NCBI GenBank assembly: GCA_905221605.1
Contig: CAJNDS010002374.1
Coordinates: 62,001 to 126,000, forward strand
Direction: 5' to 3'
Source: Symbiodinium natans
Taxonomy: Eukaryota > Sar > Dinophyceae > Suessiales > Symbiodiniaceae
Length of the DNA stretch: 64,000 bases
Position 1 is the stretch's first letter; every line of letters begins with the position of its first letter. Made by a program: the position numbers and the translations under genes. The notes beneath the pieces were generated by a model, which worked only from the letters and a program-made list of their open reading frames with translations, did not search any database and was not told the DNA's origin. Positions 55,441-64,000 of the stretch are shown one piece after another.

Positions 55441-56320
55441 TGGACAATGTCTCACTCTGAGCACAGAAGTTGGTTCCGGCATGTCCAATGTCAAGACGCC
55501 GTTCTAATTGCTCTAAAGGCGTGGCAATATACCCGAAACCCTAAACCTACACCTTCAAAAGGCGTCTGGCAATCCAAGCCCCATCTGCACTGCGCGTATG
55601 CAGCCGTCCAAAACGACAACGAAATGCTAGGGTCCATTGGGTCCTGCTAAGCTTTAGGGTGTTTTCAAGCAGGCTCTGCCGGTGCTTCTGGGCCGAGTGA
55701 ACGAGGCACTGGCAACATTGAGGAGCAGTTCCTTCAACTTTGTGAATGACGTTGGCTGCCAGCCCTCTTGGCGTCTTCACCAGCCAGACACGGGCGGGGG
55801 ACCTTGGCCAACAGTGGCTTGGACGCGCGTCCGAATACCCTAATGTTTTGACACCAGTACAGCCAATAAGAAGGAGACCATCATTTAGAGCACTGGCCAC
55901 GCAATCCCTGAAGGAGTCTCCTCCAATGAAGCCCGATCCATGAACCCACATTCCCTCAACGTCCAAATCCCAAATTCCTTTTGCAACCAGGCGAATCTCC
56001 TAAACCCTAGCCAAACCGCAAATACTCGTAGCACGCGCCTGCCCCCGAACACCCTAGTTAAAAACCAGTCAACAGGCCACCCAACACCTGGGTGCCCGGC
56101 TCGGGGCATTTGGCGGAGCCTCTGGGGCCATCTGCCTCGTGGGTTCTAGAGCTTAGGATTCGAGGGTTGAGGGCTTCGGGTTTTAAGGCTTGGGGTTTCG
56201 ACGCTCGCGCAAGGGTTTCTTTTGCCATCCGCCTAGCTGTCCACATGAGAGACGCACTGCAGTGCAAAGGTTTTAGGGTTTGGCCGGTTTGGGGTTAGAA
56301 TTTTCTGCGAGGCGCGACCC
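55440..56320. other. Spacer with scattered telomere-like motifs
   Basis: AAACCCTAAACC, TAGGGTTT and CTTAGGATTCGAGGGTTGAGGG-like words recur. Minus frame 55966-55547 is open for 139 codons but shows no domain, and its composition matches the surroundings. Not supported as a gene. Confidence 0.4.
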
Positions 56321-56569
56321 ACAAGACAACCCGAAACCATAAATAAAGGCTCCCCGCCCCCCTTACCAAAAACACACACCTCTCTCTCTCACACTTACGC
56401 TCAGCACGCTACATGTTTCACCCCTGGTGGACAAGCCATGTAAGTAGAGCACGGGGCTTGGGGCTTAAGGGTTTACAGGGCTACGACCGCAGCCTTCAAA
56501 TCTACTCTGCATTCTAGCCGGCGATCGCCCTAAACCCTATGCGGTTGACCTTATACCTGGTCAATGTAT

Positions 56570-56701
56570 TGTATACCCACCCACACAGGCGAGCGCAGCC
56601 ACATAGGAAGGCTGCCTCTACCCATGTGACGCACTGGCCCTAAGGGCTGCCAGTCTTGCAATCAAGGTCACAAACGGATGGGTTTCCTCCCATTCACACT
56701 C
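56570..56701 (+). repeat. 132-bp direct repeat, copy 1
   Basis: From GTATACCCACCCACACAGGC to CCTCCCATTCACAC. It is nearly identical to 57122-57253; the only differences I see are in ACATAGGAAGG versus ACATAACAAGG. Confidence 0.9.
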
Positions 56702-57121
56702 CCCTTGGCCTTGACTTGCAAGTCTCCACTCCAAACAACACTGACGGCCGAGGGGTGTGAGCCACCTGGCCCCTCTAGTTAGGCGCGCGCCAGTTTTGCA
56801 ACTGCTGGGACTCTCCTGGTCCTAGCACAAGGTTGCTCCAATCTTTCTTGCGCTCCTTGCCGATGAACTGCTCCTGGCCCCCAACCCATTGAGGCAAAGG
56901 CCGGCCCGCGAACTTCTCACCCTTGACCTTCTTTTTCCGAGGCGGAATGTCACCGAACTTGATCCATCACCAAGTCCATCGTAAAGCCCTGCACGCTCCA
57001 CTATCAGCAATGCAGCCGGCATCCTTCCGAGTCACCTCCCAGCTTCACCATAGCAAGCAGCTCCAAGAAGTCACGCAGTGAAGCGCGAAGCATTTCACAC
57101 GGTCCTTATCCTGGGGCGTGC

Positions 57122-57253
57122 TGTATACCCACCCACACAGGCGAGCGCAGCCACATAACAAGGCTGCCTCTACCCATGTGACGCACTGGCCCTAAGGGCT
57201 GCCAGTCTTGCAATCAAGGTCACAAACGGATGGGTTTCCTCCCATTCACACCC
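57122..57253 (+). repeat. 132-bp direct repeat, copy 2
   Basis: Second copy in the same orientation, 552 bases downstream. About 420 bases of unrelated sequence lie between the copies, and the flanks differ. A recent segmental duplication or the ends of a small element would explain it. Confidence 0.9.
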
Positions 57254-57387
57254 TATAAGCCCGAACCTGCAAAGCCTCTGCATCAAAGCAACTCCTACCC
57301 TGAACCCTCCCAAAAAAAAACAAAAAAAGGCTACATCATTGAAACCGCAAAAGCACGAAAGCGACTAAGACCATTAATCCCGCACCG

Positions 57388-57410
57388 CCCCCCCCCCCCC
57401 CCGCCCAATT
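57388..57410. repeat. Poly-C run
   Basis: About 16 C residues followed by GCCC. Confidence 0.8.
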
Positions 57411-57439
57411 ATTTTGCATGTGATCCCACACATCCAGCC

Positions 57440-57560
57440 ACGAAAAACATGCCTAAACACACTAGAGCCCTAAAACAACACATCCTCACCCCCACACCCC
57501 AAAGAAAACAAACACTAACCCTAAGTCCCTAAACACTAAACCCTAAACCCTAAACTCCAA
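57440..57560 (+). repeat. Outlying copy of the 58.4-59.4 kb repeat with telomere-like end
   Basis: Contains AAACAACACATCCTCACCCC, then CACCCCAAAGAAAACAAACA and CTAAACCCTAAACCCTAAAC, the same order of blocks as in the array at 58.4-59.4 kb. Confidence 0.8.
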
Positions 57561-57679
57561 ACCCGCCCGCCCCCCCCTCAAAGCTCTATTGGGGTAGGCG
57601 GGGCGCAGTCAAGCGCTCAGCAAGACCAGGGCAGGCTCTGCTGGGCTGCAGAGCCTGCCAGCCGAAAACCCGGAGTCCT

Positions 57680-57850
57680 TTTTCCATTTGGCCCTGGCCC
57701 TGGCCCTGGCCCTGGCCCTGGCCCTGGTCCTGGCCCTGGCCCTGGCCCTGGCCCTGGCCCTGGCCCTTGGCCTGGCCCTGGCATTGACCTGGTTCTGGCC
57801 CTGGTCCTGACCCTGGCCCTTGCTATTGGTGGCCCTGGCCCCTGTGGCCC
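57680..57850. repeat. (CCTGGC)n hexamer array
   Basis: About 25 copies of GGCCCT/CCTGGC with a few variants (CCTGGTCCTGG, TTGACCTGG). The minus frame reads Pro-Gly dipeptides inside an open frame of 136 codons (58027-57617). The non-repeat flanks of that frame (VFHKFDKFGSGQRTVTGPLM) are not recognisable, so coding is doubtful. Confidence 0.85.
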
Positions 57851-58029
57851 TCCCTGGCCTGGGCTACTGGCTGTCACCCCGCTCGCAAAGTCCGTGGCAG
57901 ACCACAGACCATGAATTGAAAGCAAACTCAAAAGGCAAAGCTCTGCAAGTTTTTCCATGAGAGGACCCGTCACCGTCCTCTGCCCGCTCCCGAATTTGTC
58001 GAATTTGTGGAAGACTTGACCAGTCACGC

Positions 58030-58240
58030 CCTAAAATTTTCTATGATAGGGCCCTTCGGCCCAGACCGTCCCCTGCGCGCAAACCTGAAGGGGAGTCCTT
58101 TCTTTGCCTTATGGCCCCAAGTGACCCGCAACCTGCAACCTGTTCACGCCTGAGTTTTCTGCGAGAGGGCCCTTCGGCCCAGACCGTCCCTTTCGCGTAA
58201 ACCTGAAGGGGAGTCCCTTGCCTTATGGCCCCAAGAAAAA
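58030..58240 (+). repeat. Tandem duplication, two ~75-bp copies
   Basis: AGGGCCCTTCGGCCCAGACC...AACCTGAAGGGGAGTCC...TTGCCTTATGGCCCCAAG occurs at 58047-58122 and again at 58165-58236. Each copy holds the small hairpin GGGC-CCTTCG-GCCC. Confidence 0.85.
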
Positions 58241-58439
58241 CCCAGAAGTCTAGTCACTAAAGGCTTGGGCTGTTCTAACTAGTTTCAGAATCCTCTAAGA
58301 ATGTTCGACGTGTGAATTTTGAATGGTTGCCTTAGTTTGGGCTGGCTCCGGCTCGGTTTCGCGGATTTTGAATGGCTGGCTTGGCTTTTGGGGGGGGCAT
58401 GTCTTCACACTATTGCGTTCAGCTGACCCGTGCTACACC

Positions 58440-59370
58440 TTAAACCCTAAACCCTAAACCCTACTTGCTACGAACACCCATACCAAGAGCCGCGCAAAGG
58501 GGGCGCCACGCGCATTGGCTGAGGATGCTTGGGTGGTTCGGAGATAAGGGCTTCAGGTGGTTGATGGGTTTTGGGGATTTAAGGATTCAAAGCTGAACAC
58601 GCTAGAACCGCAAAACAACACATCCTCACCCCCACACCCCAAAGAAAACAAACGCTAAACCCTCTAAACTCGAAACGCCCTTTACGTGCACAGATACCAA
58701 GAGCCGCGCACACACGGTGCCATGCGCATTGGCTGAGGGTACCTCGGACTTGAGGGCTTGGGGCAGTTTATGGGCTTTGGGCTTTTAGGGGTTCAGAGCT
58801 GAACACGACAACACGTCCTCACCCCCACACCCCAAAGAAAACAAACACTAAACCCTAAGTCCCTAAACTCTAAACACCCTTTGCGTGCACAGATACCAAG
58901 AGCCGCGCACAGACGGTGCCACGCGCATTGGCTGAGGGTACCTTGGGGGTTCGGAGTTGAGGGCTTGGGGCGGGTTACGGGTTTTGGGGCATTGAACACG
59001 ACAGCACATCCTCACCCGCACACCCCAAAGAAAACAAACACTAAACCTACTTGCTGCGCGCAAGAGCCGCGCACAGGGGGTGCCATGCGCATTGGCTGAG
59101 GATGCTTGGGTGGTTCGGAGATGAGGGCTTTCGGGCGGTTGATGGGTTTTGGAGATTTAGGGATTCAAAGCTGAACACGCTAGAGCCGCAAAACAACACA
59201 TCCTCACCCCCACACCCCAAAGAAAACAAACGCTAAACCCTCTAAACTCTAAACGCCCTTTACGTGCACAGATACCAAGAGCCGCGCACACACGGTGCCA
59301 TGCGCATTGGCTGAGGGTACCTCGGGGGTTCGGACTTGAGGGCTTGGGGCGGGCGTTTAGTCGGACCCCA
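58440..59370 (+). repeat. Tandem array, ~165-215-bp unit with CCCTAAA motifs
   Basis: Five copies are marked by CAAGAGCCGCGCAC/AAG (near 58485, 58689, 58895, 59060 and 59276). Each is followed by GGTGCCA(C/T)GCGCATTGGCTGAGG, a GGGGTTCGGA block, ACACATCCTCACCCCCACAC, CCAAAGAAAACAAAC and CTAAACCCTAAA-type ends. Copies differ by block loss and substitutions. Perfect CCCTAAA triplets occur at 58443-58463. No coding signal. Confidence 0.9.
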
Positions 59371-59697
59371 AAGCCTACTTTTCTTAGTACCCTGCCACGA
59401 AGATCTCGCTCCTAACGCGGATTCCGGTGCCCTGCTCCAAAAGCACAAATCAAAAACCTGCATAACCTCGAACTCGCAAACCTGTCCCGACCTCCGAGAA
59501 AGCCCTCGCAAGCCACCCTACACCCCAGGCCAATTCCGAGTCCAAGCTTCAAATCCAGGGGGTTCATGCTTGTTTGGCTTTTGGTGGCGGGGGTTTTCCA
59601 CCAACGATGTAGAGGTCGAACAGGGTTTTATGTCTCGCTGTTTCAGATTTATAGCTTTCGGGCCTTAGCCTTCTTATAGATTCTGCAGTTTCAGGTT
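59370..59697. other. Non-coding spacer
   Basis: No domain-bearing frame and no strong repeat. The plus frame 59336-59668 is open but unremarkable. Confidence 0.4.
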
Positions 59698-60170
59698 TTT
59701 AAACAGTTGAACCCCTGAAGCCCTCCAGCCCCAAATACGCCCATGGAGCCATGCTTTTCGGCCACAACCCCGTAGCCCGAGCGAAACATCAGCCTTATGC
59801 AGGCAAGAGGTGGCAAGCATTGTCACGAGAGGTCATTTTTCAGTCATCATAAGGACAAAACGCAAGTATATAGCCATCACGATGATTTAGGGTTCAAGGC
59901 TATATATACAGTTTCATCGTACTGGCAACGGCGGAGCAGTTCGTAAAATTCGCCAGGGGTGAAGGGTTTAGGTTCTCAACCCGCCCGTCAATCACTCACT
60001 TTGGTAGGAGACGAATCTGCGTTTTAGGGTTGACGTTTCAGGGATGCATCGCCACCTGAAACTCTCTACATACACGAACCTACATGTGCGAAGTCTGTCT
60101 GTCCCACAAACAAACCTCCAACCCGAAACCTACCCAACTCGAAAAGTTTGTAGTTCCACCCTAAACGCGA
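59698..60170 (-). repeat. Inverted repeat, right copy (~473 bp)
   Basis: Reverse-complement partner of 51411-51930. It carries the same internal palindrome (GTATATAGCCATCACGATGA ... GGCTATATATAC) and lacks the two ~20-base segments present in the left copy. Confidence 0.9.
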
Positions 60171-63100
60171 AACCCGAAGTCTTTAAGGTTTTTTATGGAC
60201 TTCCTACAGAGCATCTAGTCTGCAGGCTCAGTGAAACGCCCCAACCCTGTGGTGCAGAGGACCCGAAATTTCGGGTTTCGGCCTTCTGGGCCCCCTTTTT
60301 GCATCTGGACTGTAAAAACAAGAATCGCAAGGCAGCCCAGTCGCTCACAAGGCTGCCTCGGTAGAATGGACTCCCAGCTGGGGCTTTTTGGGGGTTCCCT
60401 TGGTTTAGGGCTTGTACATGATTTCCATGCAACAGGCCATCAGAAGAAACTGCTTCAAATGAGTTCACTTCGTAAAGCAGCTTTTGTGCCACCGGCATGG
60501 CCCGAGAGCAGTTTCGGGCTCAGGGTTAAGGCTTTTCAGGGTATCTAAACTCTCAAGGCCTTGCAAGACTCTGAAGCCGAGACACCTGTCGGCTCTCTTT
60601 GTGGGCTGCTTGGGCCCTGAAACAACCACATGCCGGTCTGAGCCCAACGATCCAGTGTCGAATTTTTCCGTTCGTGGAACTTGTCGCTGACATGACAGCA
60701 AAGCAAGGATTGATGTGGCCACGCCTGGTCCTTTGCCGCGGTTGCGACATGGCCGCTGTCGCGAAATGAGGCTATTCAGGACACTAAGCTGATCTTCTTG
60801 GGGGATACTTGCTTTTGGGGGTAACAAAGCCGATCAGCACATGATCTGCACGAAAGCCTTCAGCACATACTATCAGGGTAATGGTCAGAAAAAAGATATG
60901 GAGGCCAACATCAGCAGCGGAAGTCAATATATGCAGCAAAATCCACCGAACCCAAAGGTCTGAGACGTTTAGATCCAGGTCTGGGGCCCACGCGGCGTGT
61001 TTCGGCCGAGTTTTTTTGCCCCCAGAATGGGGTAACCCTCTCCAGCCATAGTGCCCCTACCCCCCCCCCCTTACCACACCCCCCCGGCCTCGCCGGGGCA
61101 CAAGATTGTCTACTCGCTCTGACGGAGCGATATTGGCCCCCCCCTTTTCCCACACGCAGTTTAAGGGCCCGCACAGAATCAACCACCCCAAGTCGCTAGT
61201 GGACGGGGCTTAGGCTTAGCCAGTGACCCTGGACCTGGTCTACAGTCATACAGCAAGACTCAAAGCTTGAGGCATTCGTGCGACGATCCTCGGTTCAAAA
61301 ATCCCTGGAGGCCTTGGAGGATGCGGAAGGGCTTCGGGTCTCGAGGTGTTGGCAATTTTGCGGGGAGGGCGGGCTTAGGTCGTGTAGGGTCCTGACGACC
61401 CATTTGAAGCAAAGGCCAACGACAGAGCCTAAATCCGACCCTCATAAACTCATCGCAAGCCCACTTTTAATATGCAGTTTGGGGGGGCGGGGGTGTTTCA
61501 AAAGGTTTCTCCTGGCTTCAGACCTTTGGCTGGATACCCGCGGGTCCAGAGATGTCTTTTTTGCAGATTACCACAATAACCACAGGCTTGCTCGGATCGT
61601 TGCTCGCACCCTCATTCACACCCTTGCTCTCACTGTTCTCTTACATGGGTTATCCAACAACTCACAACATGCTCATCGCTGAAACTCTCACAGCAACACT
61701 GACACTACCTCCAGTCGTGACACCATTGAACTCCGCGAACAACCACCGAGCACTGAACAGAGCCCGACCAACTTTTCAAGCGAAGCGACATGAGTCAATG
61801 CCAAAGCATGAATGCAGGCGAATACGTCAGGCACCGCTGTGGGACATGGAGCCTGTGATCCGGGGAGAGGCTTCTGATTGTCTGCACGTCTCGGCGCCAT
61901 ATCTGGCACTGAAGCTTTTGCCGTAGAGTTTAAGGTACAATTTTGGAGTCCTGCGGCAGTTGCGCATCGACTGGACTGCCTCCTTACAACATCATCCCAT
62001 CACATGACAGGAGGACTCCCGAAGGTTTCAGGCTCACCTTAGAAAAAACGCCGTAGGGTTTCAAAGGTTCGGGCGGCTTCTCAACAGGGTGCGTCGTTCA
62101 ACGTAGGGCTCAGGGGCTCAGCCGGGGCCGCGCAGCGCACGAAGCGAATGCAGAATGGGGCCTCGGAAGGTTTAGGACATTTTCGGGGTTCTTTGACCTT
62201 TGTACTCTAGGTAATCTGTTTGGAATGCTTCGGCATCACCGACGTTCCAAGAATTAGGATCTTACGGTTTTGCAAAAGCGTTCAGGTGGGTTTCCTCTGA
62301 GTTACTCCGGCTCTTCGTGAATGCTGGGCATAGAGCCGTCTCAAGGACCTTCAGTTGCACAACAGGCCAGGGAACAGGATGGCCCGTTTTGCGCGCCTTG
62401 TGAGGTTTTTGGCTTGTGCAATTATACGGCCCGGAGAAATCCGGAGACCGTCTGCCTTCAAAGGCTCCCAAAGTCAGCTCTTGGGCACTCTGAGGACTGG
62501 AAGGCCCGGTCCTCCGCCTCTGGCCACAAGGCCATCAAGAGATTCGAAGGTTTGAAGAAAGTGAGACAGCAAAGTGCAGAGGCCGCTCAAGCTTCGAAGA
62601 AACAGAGAAGAAGGTGCTCCAGGGACTGCGGGAGCAGGAGCAAGCACAGGCCCCACACTCCCCAAACTCCCTGAGAGCCGAACTTTCCGAACGCAACAGG
62701 GGAACCCTAAGCCCTACATTCAACCCCAAGTCCGTCCAGCCAGAAGAAAAGCAGGAGAGCTCGGACAGCTCCGATTGCAAGAATGTGTTCTCCTCATGGA
62801 ACACTTCACATGACCAAAGCATCCCAAAGCGGTGTGTCCAGCTCCAGACGTTGCTCTAAAACTTCGGGGTTCGGAACGCCAACGAAAGCCTCAGGCTGAG
62901 GCACTGACGAACCGCCTCCTGAACTCTTTTTCAATCTAAGTCCAGGAAATATCCACACGCAGTCTGCACAGGCGTGGCTCGCGCATGAGAACAGTTTTAC
63001 GCCGATGCGGCCTTGCGTCGACCCGAAACCATGAAGCCTACAAACCCTACGTAAAGCCCTGAACCCTAAAGAGTTGCTTATGTTGCTTCTTTTTTTCCTA

Positions 63101-63560
63101 ACTTTGCAGACACATAATGTCGACCCTAGAACCCGAAGAGTTGAGGAGGACAGCAACGAGCAACAGAGCGGAGTCGATTTAGCATGTGCCCTTGGGGCCC
63201 GTAGTGACGTACAGCCCCCAAACCCCGTGACGCATGCGACGTGGCCTCATGGGCATCTTCTTTGCGCATCGCGGGATCTGTTGACGTTGTGGGGATAATG
63301 TCGTGTTCCGCTGCATTTGCTCAGTTCCGGGTTGTGGGCTTTTGCCGCTTAGGCCCAGAGGCGAACTTGGGCGAACTTGGGGGAACATTTACTGAACCTG
63401 GCGCCGAATCCAAAGGTTTTGGGGCTTGGGGTTTGCATCCCGACCGCCGTGGGCAGAACGCACGGCCACTTGCAGTTTCACGGCCAGGCAACAAGACGTG
63501 ACGCCCTGCGTCTTCGACTTACATACACCGAACTGTTTCGGATGTGTCAGCTTAAGATTT
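60170..63560. other. Gene-poor spacer
   Basis: Open frames are at most 134 codons, in overlapping frames on both strands, with no domain and no consistent splice logic. TTTAGGG-like words (for example GGTTTAGGGCTTG near 60401 and AACCCTAAAG near 63063) and C runs near 61060-61085 are present. I cannot support a gene here. Confidence 0.45.
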
Positions 63561-63681
63561 GAGGAAAACAAAGGGAGGTAACACTTAGACCGGGCAAGGG
63601 GGGCACCCCAAACTAAGTTCGTCTAAGCCCCTGCCCCTTCGCACGAAGCCTCGTGGCCTTCTGCTAACTTCGTCGAACCTT

Positions 63682-63818
63682 CCCTGCATTCGCAGGGGCA
63701 TCTACTCTCCATGGGTTAGTCTTCCAGCTAACCCTTGGACCCTTCGTGAACCTGTCCTCAGGTTCGCCGAAGTTCGTGGCACCCGGTTCTGCCCCGCTAA
63801 GTTCGTGGAATGGGTGCC
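63682..63818. other. Cluster of four adjacent hairpins
   Basis: CCCTGC-ATTC-GCAGGG (63682-63697). GGGTTAG-8 nt-CTAACCC (63713-63734), extendable by CCA/TGG. CTTCG-T-GAACCTG-TCCT-CAGGTTC-GC-CGAAG (63742-63772). GGCACCC-27 nt-GGGTGCC (63778-63818). All stems shown are perfect within the stated pairs. Dense short palindromes of this kind are known from dinoflagellate organellar DNA, but a structured RNA or mobile element end is equally possible. Confidence 0.7.
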
Positions 63819-64000
63819 TGTTGCCTGTCAGACGGTTACCTACCTCCGTGTTGCCCAAATCTTGTGAAAAGTTTGCAACCGGTAGAAAACTGCGTCTGGC
63901 TCCTTCCAATCGGAACCTTCGAAATTAGGCGAATCGGTTCCTGAAACAGCTCGGGGTACCAGAGACAAAGAAGCCTTGCAGCCGCCTTCTGCGACGAAGT

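Noticed and set aside
55547-55966. 139-codon minus-strand ORF
   Set aside because: No domain, no splice context, composition same as the surrounding spacer, and overlapping frames are equally open.
57617-58027. Minus-strand Pro-Gly repeat protein (collagen- or mucin-like)
   Set aside because: Dipeptide repeat from a hexamer microsatellite; no signal peptide, no Gly-X-Y triplets, unrecognised flanks in a gene-free region.

Overview
The window looks like nuclear DNA of a dinoflagellate. The evidence is: (1) genes broken into very short exons whose introns mostly start with GC (17 of 19 hand-checked, frame-consistent introns; one GA, one GT) and end in AG; (2) nearly all recognisable coding sequence from about 50.6 kb down to 0.85 kb lies on the minus strand, as expected of a unidirectional gene array; (3) scattered CCCTAAA/TTTAGGG motifs; (4) heavy loading with homopolymers, microsatellites and minisatellites. 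No bacterial operon, ribosome binding site, rRNA, tRNA or CRISPR array was seen. I cannot name the species.

Layout, in transcription order on the minus strand. A TCP-1 alpha (CCT1) chaperonin gene starts near 50.55 kb, but only its N-terminal part (seven exons to 49.52 kb) can be followed. A 1.4 kb GT-rich tract (47.58-48.96 kb) follows. Unassigned minus-strand exons fill 41.7-47.6 kb. A large SNF2 helicase with an inserted RING finger (Rad5/HLTF/SHPRH type) runs from about 39.2 to 28.3 kb; its motifs I, Ia, II, III, IV, V and VI and the RING can be assembled across short exons. A CAG/GAA repeat ORF lies at 26.3-27.0 kb and a possible BRCT exon near 25.1 kb. A BTB/POZ gene covers 23.5-19.4 kb, an EF-hand gene 18.6-16.8 kb, and unassigned exons of good coding quality 16.7-15.0 kb and 14.4-11.0 kb. 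A frame-broken hypothetical ORF lies at 10.8-9.9 kb. A complete secreted glycine-rich protein of two long repeats spans 9.56-6.76 kb, a secreted thrombospondin-type protein 5.49-3.84 kb, and further unassigned exons 3.8-0.85 kb.

From about 51.1 kb to the right end I find no convincing gene. This 13 kb holds a probable LINE remnant, a roughly 0.5 kb inverted repeat with copies 8 kb apart (51.41-51.93 and 59.70-60.17 kb), several degenerate tandem repeats with telomere-like motifs, a 132-bp direct duplication, a Pro/Gly-type hexamer repeat and a cluster of four hairpins at 63.68-63.82 kb. It may be the spacer flanking the start of the unidirectional gene array.

The genes do not form a pathway: protein folding, chromatin remodelling/DNA repair, BTB and calcium-binding proteins, and two secreted proteins. 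Where single exons are quoted without a solved splice model, boundaries are approximate and gene assignment is inference.
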